Counted from the first letter of the stretch, positions 31,466 through 40,087 are shown. The stretch is DNA of 48,978 nucleotides from Oscillospiraceae bacterium (GCA_015063695.1 SVTQ01000014.1:1-48978); one strand, 5' to 3'. Notes: generated from the sequence alone by a model not told the origin. Numbers and translations are program-made.

Positions 31466-32707
31466 ATGGCAATACCTGTACCTGAAAAAAGAATAGCCGA
31501 ATTTGAAAATTTCGGCTTCGGAATGTTTATCCACTGGGGAATTTATTCTCAGATGGGCATGGGCGAATGGGTGATGAATATCGCCGGAATACCCAAGGAC
31601 GAATACAAAAAGCTTGCCGACACCTTTACAGCATCAAAGTATGATGCAAGAAAGTGGGTAAAGATAGCAAAAGCGGCAGGCATGAAATACATGACCCTCA
31701 CCACAAGACATCACGACGGTTTTTCACTTTACGATACCTGCGGTCTCTGCGACTACGACGCGCCCCATTATCTGAACGGCCGCGACCTTGTTCGCGAATT
31801 TGTTGATGCCTGCAACGAAGAGGGAATCGTTCCGTTCTTCTATCATACGACCCTTGACTGGTATCAGGAGAGCTTTGATAACGATTTCCCCGCATACCTT
31901 CAGTATCTCCGCGACAGCGTAGAGGTGCTTTGCTCAAAGTACGGCAAGATAGGCGGTATGTGGTTTGACGGTAACTGGAGCAAGCCTCAGGGAACAGACT
32001 GGGAAGAGGACAAGCTTTACGAGGTTATAAGAAAGCATCAGCCCGATGCCATTATCGTAAATAACACCGGCCTCAGCGCCCGCGGAGAAGTCGGCAATCC
32101 TCAGCTTGACAGCGTAACCTTCGAGCAGGGAAGACCTACTCCCATGGACAGAGAAGGCCACTCAAAGTACGTTGCCGCTGAAATGTGCCACACCATGAAC
32201 GACCACTGGGGCTTCGGAAGCTGCGACCTTCACTATAAATCACTTCCCGAGCTTATTGAAACTCTCTGTGCATGCCGCAAGGTGGGCGCAAACTATCTTC
32301 TCAACGTAGGCCCCGACGGCGACGGTGAGATTATTCTCATGCAGGAAGCTCTCCTTCGCTCCCTCGGTACGTGGGTCGAGACCTGCGGACAGTGTATCTA
32401 CGAGGGCAAGCCTTCAAAGATACACGCAGTTGAAAAGAAGAATTTTGCACTTGAGAAGGACGGAAAGGCATATCTGTTCATTCATAATATGTGCGTTTTA
32501 GGTGATGCCAACGTAACCGTTGAAGGTGACGGCCTCGGCCCCAAGAACTTTGACCGCGTCAAGGGCGAGGTAAGGAGTGTTAAGTGGACGGATAACGGCG
32601 AGGAGCTGAGCTTCACTCAGGACGGAGAGCACCTTATCGTAAACGCAACGGGCTTCCCCTACGGCAAGAACTTTGTTGTAAGAGTTGCCGAGGTTGATTT
32701 TGAATAA
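31466..32707 (+). CDS. Alpha-L-fucosidase (GH29)
   Basis: A 413-residue cytoplasmic retaining glycosidase releasing L-fucose. Family motifs: FGMFIHWGIYSQMG near residue 18, YMTLTTRHHDGFSLYDT (HH substrate-binding pair), the nucleophile Asp168 in GGMWFDGNW, and NYLLNVGPDGDGEI towards the end of the barrel, then a small C-terminal beta domain. There is no signal peptide, so it must act on imported fucosyl-glycans. A GGAG lies before the ATG. It is followed 23 nt later by a lipoprotein gene in the same transcript. Confidence 0.93.
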   Translation: MAIPVPEKRIAEFENFGFGMFIHWGIYSQMGMGEWVMNIAGIPKDEYKKLADTFTASKYDARKWVKIAKAAGMKYMTLTTRHHDGFSLYDTCGLCDYDAPHYLNGRDLVREFVDACNEEGIVPFFYHTTLDWYQESFDNDFPAYLQYLRDSVEVLCSKYGKIGGMWFDGNWSKPQGTDWEEDKLYEVIRKHQPDAIIVNNTGLSARGEVGNPQLDSVTFEQGRPTPMDREGHSKYVAAEMCHTMNDHWGFGSCDLHYKSLPELIETLCACRKVGANYLLNVGPDGDGEIILMQEALLRSLGTWVETCGQCIYEGKPSKIHAVEKKNFALEKDGKAYLFIHNMCVLGDANVTVEGDGLGPKNFDRVKGEVRSVKWTDNGEELSFTQDGEHLIVNATGFPYGKNFVVRVAEVDFE

Positions 32708-32730
32708 TATAAAACGGAAAGAAGATAATA

Positions 32731-33261
32731 ATGAAACTTAAAAGAATTCTCTCATTTATACTTGTTTTGATAACCGTATTTTCCCTCTCCGCCTGCGCGT
32801 CGAAAAAGGCGCAGGACATCGATCTTCTTGAGGGCGAGGTAGAGGTAACTATCTGGCACAGCGAAGAGCCCTACCGCTATGAGCTTTGCTTTACGGAGGA
32901 CAACAGATTTTTCACCGTAAGATCAAAGGTTGATAAAAAAGAAAGCGGAACTTATACTCTTAACGACAAAAGCTTTGACTATGCAAAAAAGACCGGCGAC
33001 ATCACACTCACAGAGGAAGAAGCGGCGACCGTCAGAGGATACGTTGAAAACCTTGACTACATGTGCCTTGAAAAGGGCGAGTATTTCAAGGGCCCCAACG
33101 TTGAGCTCAGAATCGGTGATAAAACCTATCACTTCACCTACGGTCAGTGCCTCGACAGAGATTATGACAATCTTATCTCCGCACTCATTGAATATTCAAA
33201 GATCCCCGTGACGGACGCGAGCGGCTCCCCCGTTGTTCCTGCGACAAGCACAGAAGAATAA
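32731..33261 (+). CDS. Hypothetical lipoprotein
   Basis: A 176-residue protein. The signal peptide ends in the lipobox LSAC, so Cys22 is the lipidated residue. The mature part is a small beta-rich domain (VEVTIWHSEEPYRYELCF, GTYTLNDKSFDY, GPNVELRIGDKTYHFTYGQC) with a Pro/Ser/Thr-rich tail. It resembles the many small secreted lipoproteins of Clostridia that have no assigned role. It sits behind the fucosidase and shares its promoter. Confidence 0.8.
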   Translation: MKLKRILSFILVLITVFSLSACASKKAQDIDLLEGEVEVTIWHSEEPYRYELCFTEDNRFFTVRSKVDKKESGTYTLNDKSFDYAKKTGDITLTEEEAATVRGYVENLDYMCLEKGEYFKGPNVELRIGDKTYHFTYGQCLDRDYDNLISALIEYSKIPVTDASGSPVVPATSTEE

Positions 33262-33271
33262 AGCACTCTGT

Positions 33272-33302
33272 AATCCCTTCGTGAAAACGAGGGGATTTTT
33301 TA
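33272..33302 (+). terminator. Rho-independent terminator after the lipoprotein gene
   Basis: AATCCCTTCG and CGAGGGGATT arms, followed by TTTTTT. Confidence 0.85.
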
Positions 33303-33309
33303 GTAAGAG

Positions 33310-33334
33310 GTAGGGGAGGGCCTTGGTCCTCCGG
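33310..33334 (+). repeat. REP2 hairpin repeat
   Basis: GTAGGGGAGGGCC, TT, GGTCCTCCGG: a REP2 copy just after the terminator. Confidence 0.6.
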
Positions 33335-33338
33335 GATT

Positions 33339-33432
33339 TCAACAATTCCTTAATATTTTTTAGTAGGGGCGACCATTGGTCGTCCGTTTTTGGCATTCGC
33401 TTGATTTTGTCAACGTTTCCTTAATATTTTTT
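33339..33432 (+). repeat. REP2 copy flanked by 23-nt direct repeats
   Basis: TCAAC--TTCCTTAATATTTTTT occurs at 33339-33361 and 33410-33432 (21 of 23 identical). Between them is a 48-nt insert beginning with the REP2 unit GTAGGGGCGACCA/TGGTCGTCCG (33363-33386). The arrangement looks like an insertion with a long target duplication. Confidence 0.65.
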
Positions 33433-33442
33433 CAGATAACCC

Positions 33443-33471
33443 TTGACAAACGGGGAAATGGGTGCTATAAT
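33443..33471 (+). promoter_or_regulatory. Consensus sigma-A promoter of the amino-acid ABC operon
   Basis: TTGACA at 33443-33448, a 17-nt spacer, and TATAAT at 33466-33471. Confidence 0.85.
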
Positions 33472-33483
33472 CAGTACATAAAC

Positions 33484-33516
33484 ACTTTAGCATGATAAAA
33501 CGATAAAGCGCTAAAG
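33484..33516 (+). promoter_or_regulatory. Inverted repeat in the leader of the amino-acid ABC operon
   Basis: CTTTAGC (33484-33490) and GCTAAAG (33510-33516) surround 19 nt containing ATAAA motifs. It begins about 12 nt after the -10 box, so it may be an operator or an mRNA hairpin. Confidence 0.4.
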
Positions 33517-33557
33517 CGAATTTGAGCGACAATTTAAACACCAAAAGGAGAAGAAAA

Positions 33558-34346
33558 ATGAAAAAGTTAATGGCAATGATTTTGGTAGCGGTTATGCTTA
33601 TGTCCTGCTGTCTCGTAGGATGCGGTGCAAAGAAAACTGTTGTAGTCGGTTATACGATCTACGCACCCATGAACTACCTCGATGAAGCAGGCGAGCTTAT
33701 CGGCTTCGATACAGACCTTGCAAAGGCAGTTTTTGAAAACCTCGGTTACGAAGTTATCTTCCAGGAGATCGAATGGGAAGCTAAGTATACAGACCTCAAT
33801 TCCGGAACTATCGACTGCATCTGGAACGGTTTCACTTGCAATACTGCTGACGAAGACGACGGCGTTCTCCGCTCTGAAAAGGTAGATTTCTCTTACAACT
33901 ACATGGAAAACCGTCAGGTTATAGTAGCTAAGAAGGGCGCAGGCATTGCTACGGCAGCAGATTTGAACGGTAAGATCGCAGCAGCCGAAAGCGGCTCCGC
34001 AGGCGAAACCTATGCGAAGGACTTTGAAGGCATCACCTTCAAGGGCTTTACAAAGCAGACTGACTGTCTCTTCGACGTAAATGCGGGAACAGTTGACTTC
34101 GCAGTAGTTGACGCTCAGCTTGCAAAGAGCTACGCAGGCAAGGGTGACTATGCTGAGCTCGAGATCATCGACGCTCTCTCCAGCGACGTTGAATACTACG
34201 CTGTAGGCTTCAAGAAGGGAAGCGAGCTCACAGCACTCGTTAACGAACAGTTTGAAAAGCTTGCCGAAGACGGAACTATCGCAAAGATCGCAAACAAGTA
34301 CGACGTTGCAACAACGGCTATCACTGATTTTTCCGATCAGAAATAA
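33558..34346 (+). CDS. Amino-acid ABC transporter substrate-binding lipoprotein
   Basis: A 262-residue SBP_bac_3 family protein. The signal peptide has lipobox LVGC, lipidated at about Cys22. The mature protein starts with VVVGYTIYAPMNYLDEAGEL and continues with GFDTDLAKAVFENLGYEV, WEAKYTDLNSGTIDCIWNGF and VDFAVVDAQLAKSYA. This is the fold of periplasmic-type binding proteins for polar amino acids. AAGGAG sets the ATG at 33558; an upstream TTG is rejected. The permease and ATPase genes follow, interrupted by the structured element B. Confidence 0.92.
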   Translation: MKKLMAMILVAVMLMSCCLVGCGAKKTVVVGYTIYAPMNYLDEAGELIGFDTDLAKAVFENLGYEVIFQEIEWEAKYTDLNSGTIDCIWNGFTCNTADEDDGVLRSEKVDFSYNYMENRQVIVAKKGAGIATAADLNGKIAAAESGSAGETYAKDFEGITFKGFTKQTDCLFDVNAGTVDFAVVDAQLAKSYAGKGDYAELEIIDALSSDVEYYAVGFKKGSELTALVNEQFEKLAEDGTIAKIANKYDVATTAITDFSDQK

Positions 34347-34381
34347 GTGATTAAAGATTAAAACAAAAACATAATATAGTA

Positions 34382-34689
34382 AGATAAAACCTGACCTGCA
34401 ATAAGTCAGGTTTTATCGCAGATTGTAGACAAAGTCTACAATCTGATACAGACTGAGAGAAACGCAGGTAGATTTGGCGATTTTTTCCTCGTCGGCGTAG
34501 TAATCTACGGTAGAGGGAAAAATTCGTCAAAAGCAGATGTGGTGGGCGTTTAGCCCACCTTGCATTATGTTTCGATAATTTCAACAAGAAATGTGTGTTT
34601 TATCTATTTGATTGCACACATCTGCGTTGTACCAAGTTTGTCTTCGGTCTGAGATAAAACCTGACCTGCAACCAGTCAGGTTTTATCGC
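34382..34689 (-). mobile_element. Structured 232-nt element B, inverted, between duplicated hairpins, inside the ABC operon
   Basis: A 38-nt sequence containing GATAAAACCTGAC, a 9-nt loop and GTCAGGTTTTATC is present at 34382-34419 and 34652-34689. The copies differ only by two loop bases. The insert 34420-34651 is the inverted relative of element A: its minus strand starts CAGACCGAAGACAAA and shares the long blocks. The stems have changed on both arms: GGTGGGC/GCCCACC, CGTAG/CTACG, AGATTGTAGAC/GTCTACAATCT. It fills the 376-nt gap between the binding-protein and permease genes. Confidence 0.8.
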
Positions 34690-34722
34690 TGAAAAAAGAT
34701 AAATTCAAATCGGAGAAAACTG

Positions 34723-35418
34723 ATGACATTTTTGGAAGTTACGCTTTTTTTGCTTAACGGTTTTTTGATATCGCTGCTTATCTTTGCGGTGACACTGCTT
34801 TGCGGCGCACCCCTCGGTCTGCCCATCGCGTTCTGTTCAATGAGCCGTTTCAAGCCTATAAGAGCAATATCGAAAGTAATCGTATGGATAGTCAGAGGCG
34901 TTCCTTTGATGCTCCAGATATTTATAATCTATTACGTGCCCGGTCTCCTTTTCAATTTCCCCATGTTCAGCAGAATAGACAGATTTTTCATGGTGAACTA
35001 CGGAATTATGGATGCAGGCAGAATAGCGGCGGTCCTCATCGCCTTCACCATCAACTACGCATGTTATTTTTCGGAAATATACAGAGGCGGTATAGAGAGC
35101 ATTTCCGTCGGTCAGTACGAGGCAGGCTACGTTCTCGGTCTCACAAAGAAGCAGGTATTCAAGCATATCATACTGAAGCAGGTGATCAAGAGAATAGTTC
35201 CCCCCATGTCCAATGAGATTATCACACTTATCAAGGACACCGCTCTTGCCAACTGTATCGTGGTGCCCGAGATCATCAAGCAGGCAAAGGAGCTTGCCGC
35301 CACCAAGGCAATGATCTGGCCTCTGTTCTACACGGGCGTGTTCTATCTCATATTCGTAGGGCTTCTGACCGTTCTTCTCGGCAAGCTGGAAAAGAAGCTC
35401 AGTTATTTCAGGAGTTGA
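34723..35418 (+). CDS. Amino-acid ABC transporter permease (HisM/GlnP family)
   Basis: A 231-residue inner-membrane permease with five hydrophobic helices. It has the EAA loop EAGYVLGLTKKQVFKHIILK (about 138-157), which contacts the ATPase, and an N-terminal HisMQ-type region (CGAPLGLPIAF). CGGAG precedes the ATG at 34723. The ATPase gene begins 4 nt after its stop. The duplicated hairpins upstream probably reduce its expression relative to the binding protein. Confidence 0.92.
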   Translation: MTFLEVTLFLLNGFLISLLIFAVTLLCGAPLGLPIAFCSMSRFKPIRAISKVIVWIVRGVPLMLQIFIIYYVPGLLFNFPMFSRIDRFFMVNYGIMDAGRIAAVLIAFTINYACYFSEIYRGGIESISVGQYEAGYVLGLTKKQVFKHIILKQVIKRIVPPMSNEIITLIKDTALANCIVVPEIIKQAKELAATKAMIWPLFYTGVFYLIFVGLLTVLLGKLEKKLSYFRS

Positions 35419-35421
35419 GTT

Positions 35422-36216
35422 ATGGCAATACTTGAAGTTAAAAATTTAAAGAAAAGCTTTGGGAAGACAAATGTCCTGAAAGGCATAAGCTTCGGCGTTG
35501 AAAAGGGCGAGACCGTCTCCGTTATCGGATCCTCGGGAAGCGGTAAGACCACCCTTCTCAGATGCCTCAATTTCCTTGAAACACCCGACGAGGGTCAGTT
35601 TATTTTAGGCGGCGAGGAGATATTTAACGCGGCAGTACATAAAACTCTCAACGATGACGAAAAGAGAGCAAACAGGCTTCATTTCGGCATGGTCTTTCAG
35701 TCCTTTAATCTGTTCCCTCAGTATACAGCTTTGCAGAACGTAACCCTTGCGGCGGAGCTTCTTGAAAAAGAAAAGCTGAAGGTAAAAAAAGCCTCCAAGG
35801 GTGAGGTAAGGGATGCCATGGACAAGATAAGAACGAATGCAGAGGAAATCCTCGCAAGCGTCGGTCTTTCCGCTAAAATGGGGAACTACCCCTGCGAGCT
35901 TTCGGGCGGTCAGCAACAGAGAGTTGCTATTGCGCGTGCCCTTGCGCTCAATCCCGAGATACTTTGCTTTGACGAGCCCACAAGTGCCCTTGACCCTGAG
36001 CTTACAGGCGAGGTTCTTGCGGTCATTAAATCCCTTGCAGACAGAAAAATGACCATGATAGTGGTAACTCACGAAATGTCCTTTGCAAGAGACGTTTCAG
36101 ATAAAATAATCTTTATGGGCGACGGTATAATCGAGGTGGAAGGAACGCCCGCCGAGGTCTTCGGAAATACCACAAACGAAAGAGTAGTAAAGTTTTTAAA
36201 TTCCGTTAACAAATAA
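35422..36216 (+). CDS. Polar amino-acid ABC transporter ATP-binding protein
   Basis: A 264-residue GlnQ/HisP-family ATPase: Walker A GSSGSGKTTLL (36-46), Q-loop FGMVFQSFNLFPQ, signature LSGGQQQRVAIARAL, Walker B ILCFDEPTSALDPE, H-loop VVTHEMSFARDVSDKIIFM. A roughly 20-residue insertion of Lys/Glu-rich residues after the Q-loop (LLEKEKLKVKKASKGEVRDA) is longer than in E. coli GlnQ. Third gene of the transporter operon. Confidence 0.94.
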   Translation: MAILEVKNLKKSFGKTNVLKGISFGVEKGETVSVIGSSGSGKTTLLRCLNFLETPDEGQFILGGEEIFNAAVHKTLNDDEKRANRLHFGMVFQSFNLFPQYTALQNVTLAAELLEKEKLKVKKASKGEVRDAMDKIRTNAEEILASVGLSAKMGNYPCELSGGQQQRVAIARALALNPEILCFDEPTSALDPELTGEVLAVIKSLADRKMTMIVVTHEMSFARDVSDKIIFMGDGIIEVEGTPAEVFGNTTNERVVKFLNSVNK

Positions 36217-36231
36217 AAACGAAGGAAAACC

Positions 36232-36260
36232 TTGAATTTTTTTACCTTTTGTGGTAAAAT
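36232..36260 (+). promoter_or_regulatory. Sigma-A promoter for the acyl ligase, with overlapping palindrome
   Basis: TTGAAT at 36232-36237, a 17-nt spacer, and TAAAAT at 36255-36260. TTTACC-6-GGTAAA (36241-36258) overlaps the spacer and -10, a possible operator or a weak terminator of the upstream operon. Confidence 0.55.
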
Positions 36261-36309
36261 CAAAAAGATGAAATAATATAAATGAACCGATGAAAGGTAA
36301 ATGATTATT

Positions 36310-38013
36310 ATGAAAAAGAATTATCCTTTGTACGATACTGTTCCGATCAAGGACTTTAAGGCTCTCACAGAAGATGCAGTTAAGAATTATCCCGGTAAAA
36401 TCGCATATTCTTACAGAATTAAGCCCAATGATGAAGAAGTAATCACAAAGACCTTTGAACAGGTAAGAGATGACGTAAGAGGCTACGGCACAGCGCTTAT
36501 CGAGCTTGGCTGCCGCGATAAAAAGTGTGCTATCATCGGTGCTAATACTTACGGCTGGATATGCACTTATTTTGCTCTTATGGCAGTTGGTGCGGTAACC
36601 GTTCCCTGCGATAAGGAAATGCCTGCTTCCGACCTGCTCGGTATCATTGACCGCTCCGAAAGCGCCTTTGTATTCTACGGCGGCGAGTGCGCTGAAAAGA
36701 TAAAGGAAATGAAGGCGGCAAGACCTGACATCACATGGGTATGTATGAACGGCAAGCCTCTTGACGAGGATGCGACCCGCCGTGTTCTCACAGCACGCGG
36801 TTCCGATCTTTATGAAAACGGAGACAACAGCTACTACGATTATGAAATAGATGCTGACAGGATGGCATCCATCGTATTTACATCCGGTACAACAGGAAAA
36901 GGAAAGGGCGTAATGCTTTCTCAGAACAATATCCTCAAGGATATGTCTCAGGGTATGTACAATTTCTGTATTACTCCCAAGACCCTCTGTGTTCTTCCTC
37001 TCCACCATACATTCGGTTCTACCGTTAATATCGTAGGCCACTATGCTCTCGGATGCCACGTATATATTTCCTCCGGCATCAAATACTTCCTCAAGGAAAT
37101 GAAGGAGCAGCAGCCTACTCACCTGGTTCTCGTTCCCCTCTTCATTGAAACGGTATATAAGCGTATCTGGGCAACCGCTGAAAAGAACGGTCAGGATAAG
37201 CTTCTCCGAACAATGATGAAGGTAAGTAACGGTGTCCGCAAAGTAGGTATCGATGCAAGACAAAAGCTCTTCAAGAGCGTTCTTGCAACCTTCGGCGGTA
37301 AGCTTGAAATGATCATCTGCGGCGGCGCGGCTCTCAATCAGAGTATTATTGATACTTTTGATGCAATGGGTATCACCATCCTCAACGGCTACGGTATTAC
37401 AGAGTGCGCTCCCCTTATCTCCTGTAACAGAAACAAGTATCAGAAGACGGGAAGCGTAGGTACTCCCATCATCGGCGAAGAGGTTAAGATTGCCGATCCC
37501 GATGAAAACGGCGAAGGCGAGATCTGCGTTAAGGGTCCCAACGTAATGCTCGGTTACTACAATGAACCCGAAGCAACTGCCGCTGTATTTGACGAGGACG
37601 GCTTCTTCCACACAGGCGACTACGGTAAGCTTGACGAAGAAGGCTGGATCTATATCACCGGCAGACTTAAGAACCTCATTATCTTCTCCAACGGTAAGAA
37701 CGTATATCCCGAAGAGATCGAAACCGAGATCCAGGGTATCTACGGCGTTTCCGAGGTAGTCGTATACGCAGGTAACAGCAAGTCAAACCCCGAAAAGGAA
37801 GTCATCGTTGCGGAAATATTCCCCGACTACGATGCGCTCAAGCTTCACGGTATTGAAGATGCTCAGGCATACTTCAAGAAGGAAGTCGCAGAGGTCAATA
37901 AGAGAATGGTATCTTATAAGACAGTCGGCTTTGTTAAGATCAGAAACACCGAGTTTATTAAGAACACTTCCAAGAAGATCACAAGATTCAATATTGATAA
38001 GACAATTGACTAA
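36310..38013 (+). CDS. AMP-dependent acyl ligase (long-chain fatty acid CoA ligase-like)
   Basis: A 567-residue adenylate-forming enzyme. P-loop IVFTSGTTGKGKGVMLSQ lies near residue 190; LPLHHTFGS and LNGYGITECAPLISCNR form the A5 region. HTGDYGKLDEEGWIYITGR has the conserved Asp, and the hinge Arg/Lys follows. A C-terminal catalytic Lys is in NTSKKITR. It activates a carboxylic acid, probably a fatty acid, with ATP. AAAGGT at 36293-36298 favours the second ATG (36310) over 36301. The PlsC acyltransferase at 41244 is a plausible user of the product. Confidence 0.88.
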   Translation: MKKNYPLYDTVPIKDFKALTEDAVKNYPGKIAYSYRIKPNDEEVITKTFEQVRDDVRGYGTALIELGCRDKKCAIIGANTYGWICTYFALMAVGAVTVPCDKEMPASDLLGIIDRSESAFVFYGGECAEKIKEMKAARPDITWVCMNGKPLDEDATRRVLTARGSDLYENGDNSYYDYEIDADRMASIVFTSGTTGKGKGVMLSQNNILKDMSQGMYNFCITPKTLCVLPLHHTFGSTVNIVGHYALGCHVYISSGIKYFLKEMKEQQPTHLVLVPLFIETVYKRIWATAEKNGQDKLLRTMMKVSNGVRKVGIDARQKLFKSVLATFGGKLEMIICGGAALNQSIIDTFDAMGITILNGYGITECAPLISCNRNKYQKTGSVGTPIIGEEVKIADPDENGEGEICVKGPNVMLGYYNEPEATAAVFDEDGFFHTGDYGKLDEEGWIYITGRLKNLIIFSNGKNVYPEEIETEIQGIYGVSEVVVYAGNSKSNPEKEVIVAEIFPDYDALKLHGIEDAQAYFKKEVAEVNKRMVSYKTVGFVKIRNTEFIKNTSKKITRFNIDKTID

Positions 38014-38025
38014 GTTGTTGTTCAC

Positions 38026-38056
38026 CCCCGAAGGCATAATCCTTCGGGGATTTTTT
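38026..38056 (+). terminator. Rho-independent terminator after the acyl ligase
   Basis: CCCCGAAGG and CCTTCGGGG (38026-38049), followed by TTTTTT. Confidence 0.9.
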
Positions 38057-38067
38057 ATACAAAACTA

Positions 38068-38096
38068 TTGACAACAGACTGAATGTGTTGTATCAT
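38068..38096 (+). promoter_or_regulatory. Sigma-A promoter of the second GntR-ABC operon
   Basis: TTGACA at 38068-38073, a 17-nt spacer, and TATCAT at 38091-38096. Confidence 0.8.
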
Positions 38097-38117
38097 TGTA
38101 TTAGTACAACAATACAA
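38088..38117 (+). promoter_or_regulatory. 30-bp GntR (YtrA-type) operator
   Basis: A nested palindrome centred at 38102.5: TTGTAT--TTGTA-TTAG-TACAA--ATACAA, mismatched only at two pairs. It covers the -10 box and the start site. It is related in position and in its GTA/TAC core to the operator at 25832-25854 but has a different outer sequence. Confidence 0.75.
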
Positions 38118-38135
38118 GATTGGAGGGTGATGAAT

Positions 38136-38498
38136 ATGGGATGGAAATTCGATTCCGCTTTACCTGTTTCAATTCAGATAGCGGAAAAGCTTAAACGTGA
38201 GATTTTAAACGGCAAATATCCGTCGGGCTCTCAGTTTCCTACTGTAAGACAGTTGGCTTTTGAAACGTCGGCAAATCCCAATACCGTTCAGAAAGCACTG
38301 CTTTCACTTGAAACGGAAGGACTTCTCGAAAGCCACGGCACGGTGGGAAGATTTGTGACCTCAGATGCCTCTGTACTTGAAGCGGTCTATAACAAGCAGT
38401 GCCGAAAATTTATAAGCGAGGTGCTTGAAAGCGCCGCGGAGCTTGGAATAAGCCGTGAGAAATTTATGGAATTTATTAAAGAAGGGAATGGTGAATAA
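38136..38498 (+). CDS. GntR family transcriptional regulator, YtrA subfamily
   Basis: A 120-residue repressor with a winged-helix domain: VSIQIAEKLKREILNGKYPS, the recognition part FPTVRQLAFETSANPNTVQK, and a wing GLLESHGTVGRFVT. A short helical tail follows. GGAGG at 38122-38126 fits the ATG at 38136 better than the one at 38130. Its stop codon overlaps the ATPase start (TAATG). It is a clear paralogue of the regulator at 25969 (both share NPNTVQKA), controlling a parallel ABC operon. Confidence 0.9.
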   Translation: MGWKFDSALPVSIQIAEKLKREILNGKYPSGSQFPTVRQLAFETSANPNTVQKALLSLETEGLLESHGTVGRFVTSDASVLEAVYNKQCRKFISEVLESAAELGISREKFMEFIKEGNGE

Positions 38499-39220
38499 TG
38501 TACGTACCTGCTTTAAAATGTGAGCATCTCAATAAAAGCTACGGTAAAAGTGCAAGTCCCGTGCTGTCGGATTTCAACATCACGGTTCCTGCAGGAAAGA
38601 TAGTAGGTCTTCTGGGCCCTAACGGATGCGGCAAATCCACTTTTATGAAGCTTGTTTCGGGACTTCTTGTTCCCGATTCGGGAACTATCGAGGTATGCGG
38701 AGTTCCTCAGGGCGAAAAAACCAATGCTCTCGTTTCATATCTTCCCGAGAGACCTTATTTTTCGCCTTCGATGAAGGTCGATGAGCTTATTGATTTCTTC
38801 TGTGATTTTTATTCCGATTTTGATGAGATCATAGCAAGAAAAATGCTCTCTGACCTTGGAATAAAAACAGCGGCAAAGCTTCGTACTCTTTCAAAGGGTA
38901 CCAAGGAGAAGGTTCAGCTTGTTCTCGTTATGTCGAGACGCGCCCGTCTCTATCTTCTTGATGAGCCTATCGGCGGTGTTGACCCTGCGTCCAGAGACTA
39001 TATTCTCCGCACCATAATAGGTAATTATAATACCGAGTCCTCTATAATCATAACCACTCACCTTATAAACGATATTGAGCCCGTTCTCGACGAATTTGCC
39101 TTCATGGGATTCGGCGGCAAGGTTCTTCTCGGCGGTGATGCGGAAAAGGCGAGAGAGGAAAGCGGAAAGACACTTGATGAACTTTTCAGGGAGGTGTTCA
39201 GATGTTCGCAAAGCTTCTAA
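38498..39220 (+). CDS. ABC transporter ATP-binding protein
   Basis: A 240-residue ATPase: Walker A GPNGCGKST (40-48), signature LSKGTKEKVQLVLVM, Walker B LYLLDEPIGGVDP, H-loop ITTHLINDIEP. It has no C-terminal extension, unlike its counterpart at 26349. It is translationally coupled to the GntR gene and overlaps the permease gene by 19 nt. Confidence 0.93.
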   Translation: MYVPALKCEHLNKSYGKSASPVLSDFNITVPAGKIVGLLGPNGCGKSTFMKLVSGLLVPDSGTIEVCGVPQGEKTNALVSYLPERPYFSPSMKVDELIDFFCDFYSDFDEIIARKMLSDLGIKTAAKLRTLSKGTKEKVQLVLVMSRRARLYLLDEPIGGVDPASRDYILRTIIGNYNTESSIIITTHLINDIEPVLDEFAFMGFGGKVLLGGDAEKAREESGKTLDELFREVFRCSQSF

Positions 39221-40074
39221 AATATGATTTTCGCGCCATAGGAAGAATATGGTGGATACTGGCAGTTTCAATGCTCGGACTGTCCACTCTCGGCGGTTTC
39301 TGCATTCGTGATCTTATTTATAAAGCGGACGCTATTGAATCCTCGACGGGTGACGGCTTGGTCGGCATTCTGGAATTTGCGGCGCTTATGCTTCTGTACT
39401 TTGCAGTTATCGCTTTTATCATTGTGACGGCGATTCTGCTGCTGGTAAGATACTACAAAAATTTCTTCACCGATGAAGGATACCTTACCTTTACTCTTCC
39501 CGTATCAAGAACAAAGCTTTATCTTTCAAAGCTTGTTAATGAGATCATATGGAATGCGGCAACCGGTGCGGTTGTTATTCTCTCGGTGATAATAATTCTG
39601 CTTATTGCCTGTATGCCCGAAAGCGGCGAGCCCGTTCTTGTATACTTCATAAAAGAGATAGTCCCTCAGATAAATAGTTATATTGCACTTCTTGATATTT
39701 CTGCGATCTGGTTTGTTATCTGGATCCTTGAAGTTCTTGTGCTCTCTTTCTTCGCCACGGTTGCCTTCAGCGTGATTTTTCACCTTTGCATAACAGTTGG
39801 CGCAATCATCACAAGAAAAGCTAAGGTTATCGTAGGTCTTGCCCTCTATTACGGGGTAAACATTGTGATCAGCACAGCCTCTTCGATCCTCTCCTTTATT
39901 TTCCCCTTGTGGATAGGAGCGGCGGGAGTATTATATTCCGACAATCTCGGAGCACATCCCGAGTTGCTTGTGTCTTTGGGGCTTCTTCTTGCCTGCGTTG
40001 TTTTTGCCCTGATGGCGGCAGCTTTGTTCCTCATAAACGTAACCTGTCTTGAGCGAAAACTCAATCTTGCATAA
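39202..40074 (+). CDS. ABC transporter permease
   Basis: A 290-residue membrane protein with about six helices (about 12-32, 48-75, 105-132, 150-182, 190-215 and 240-284). The cytoplasmic segment YYKNFFTDEGYLTFTLPVSR before the third helix is typical of ABC-2 type permeases of this operon class. It starts inside the ATPase gene, behind an AGGGAGG. Substrate unknown. Confidence 0.85.
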   Translation: MFAKLLKYDFRAIGRIWWILAVSMLGLSTLGGFCIRDLIYKADAIESSTGDGLVGILEFAALMLLYFAVIAFIIVTAILLLVRYYKNFFTDEGYLTFTLPVSRTKLYLSKLVNEIIWNAATGAVVILSVIIILLIACMPESGEPVLVYFIKEIVPQINSYIALLDISAIWFVIWILEVLVLSFFATVAFSVIFHLCITVGAIITRKAKVIVGLALYYGVNIVISTASSILSFIFPLWIGAAGVLYSDNLGAHPELLVSLGLLLACVVFALMAAALFLINVTCLERKLNLA

Positions 40075-40087
40075 GGAGGACGGTAAA

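Noticed and set aside
33484..33516. T-box or known amino-acid riboswitch in front of the amino-acid ABC operon
   Set aside because: Only a 7-bp inverted repeat is present; the leader is too short (about 80 nt) and lacks conserved T-box sequence and a terminator.
36196..37611. 471-codon minus-strand frame opposite the acyl ligase
   Set aside because: Exact shadow of a well-supported AMP-ligase gene; no motifs, no ribosome site, Cys/Ser-rich antisense composition.
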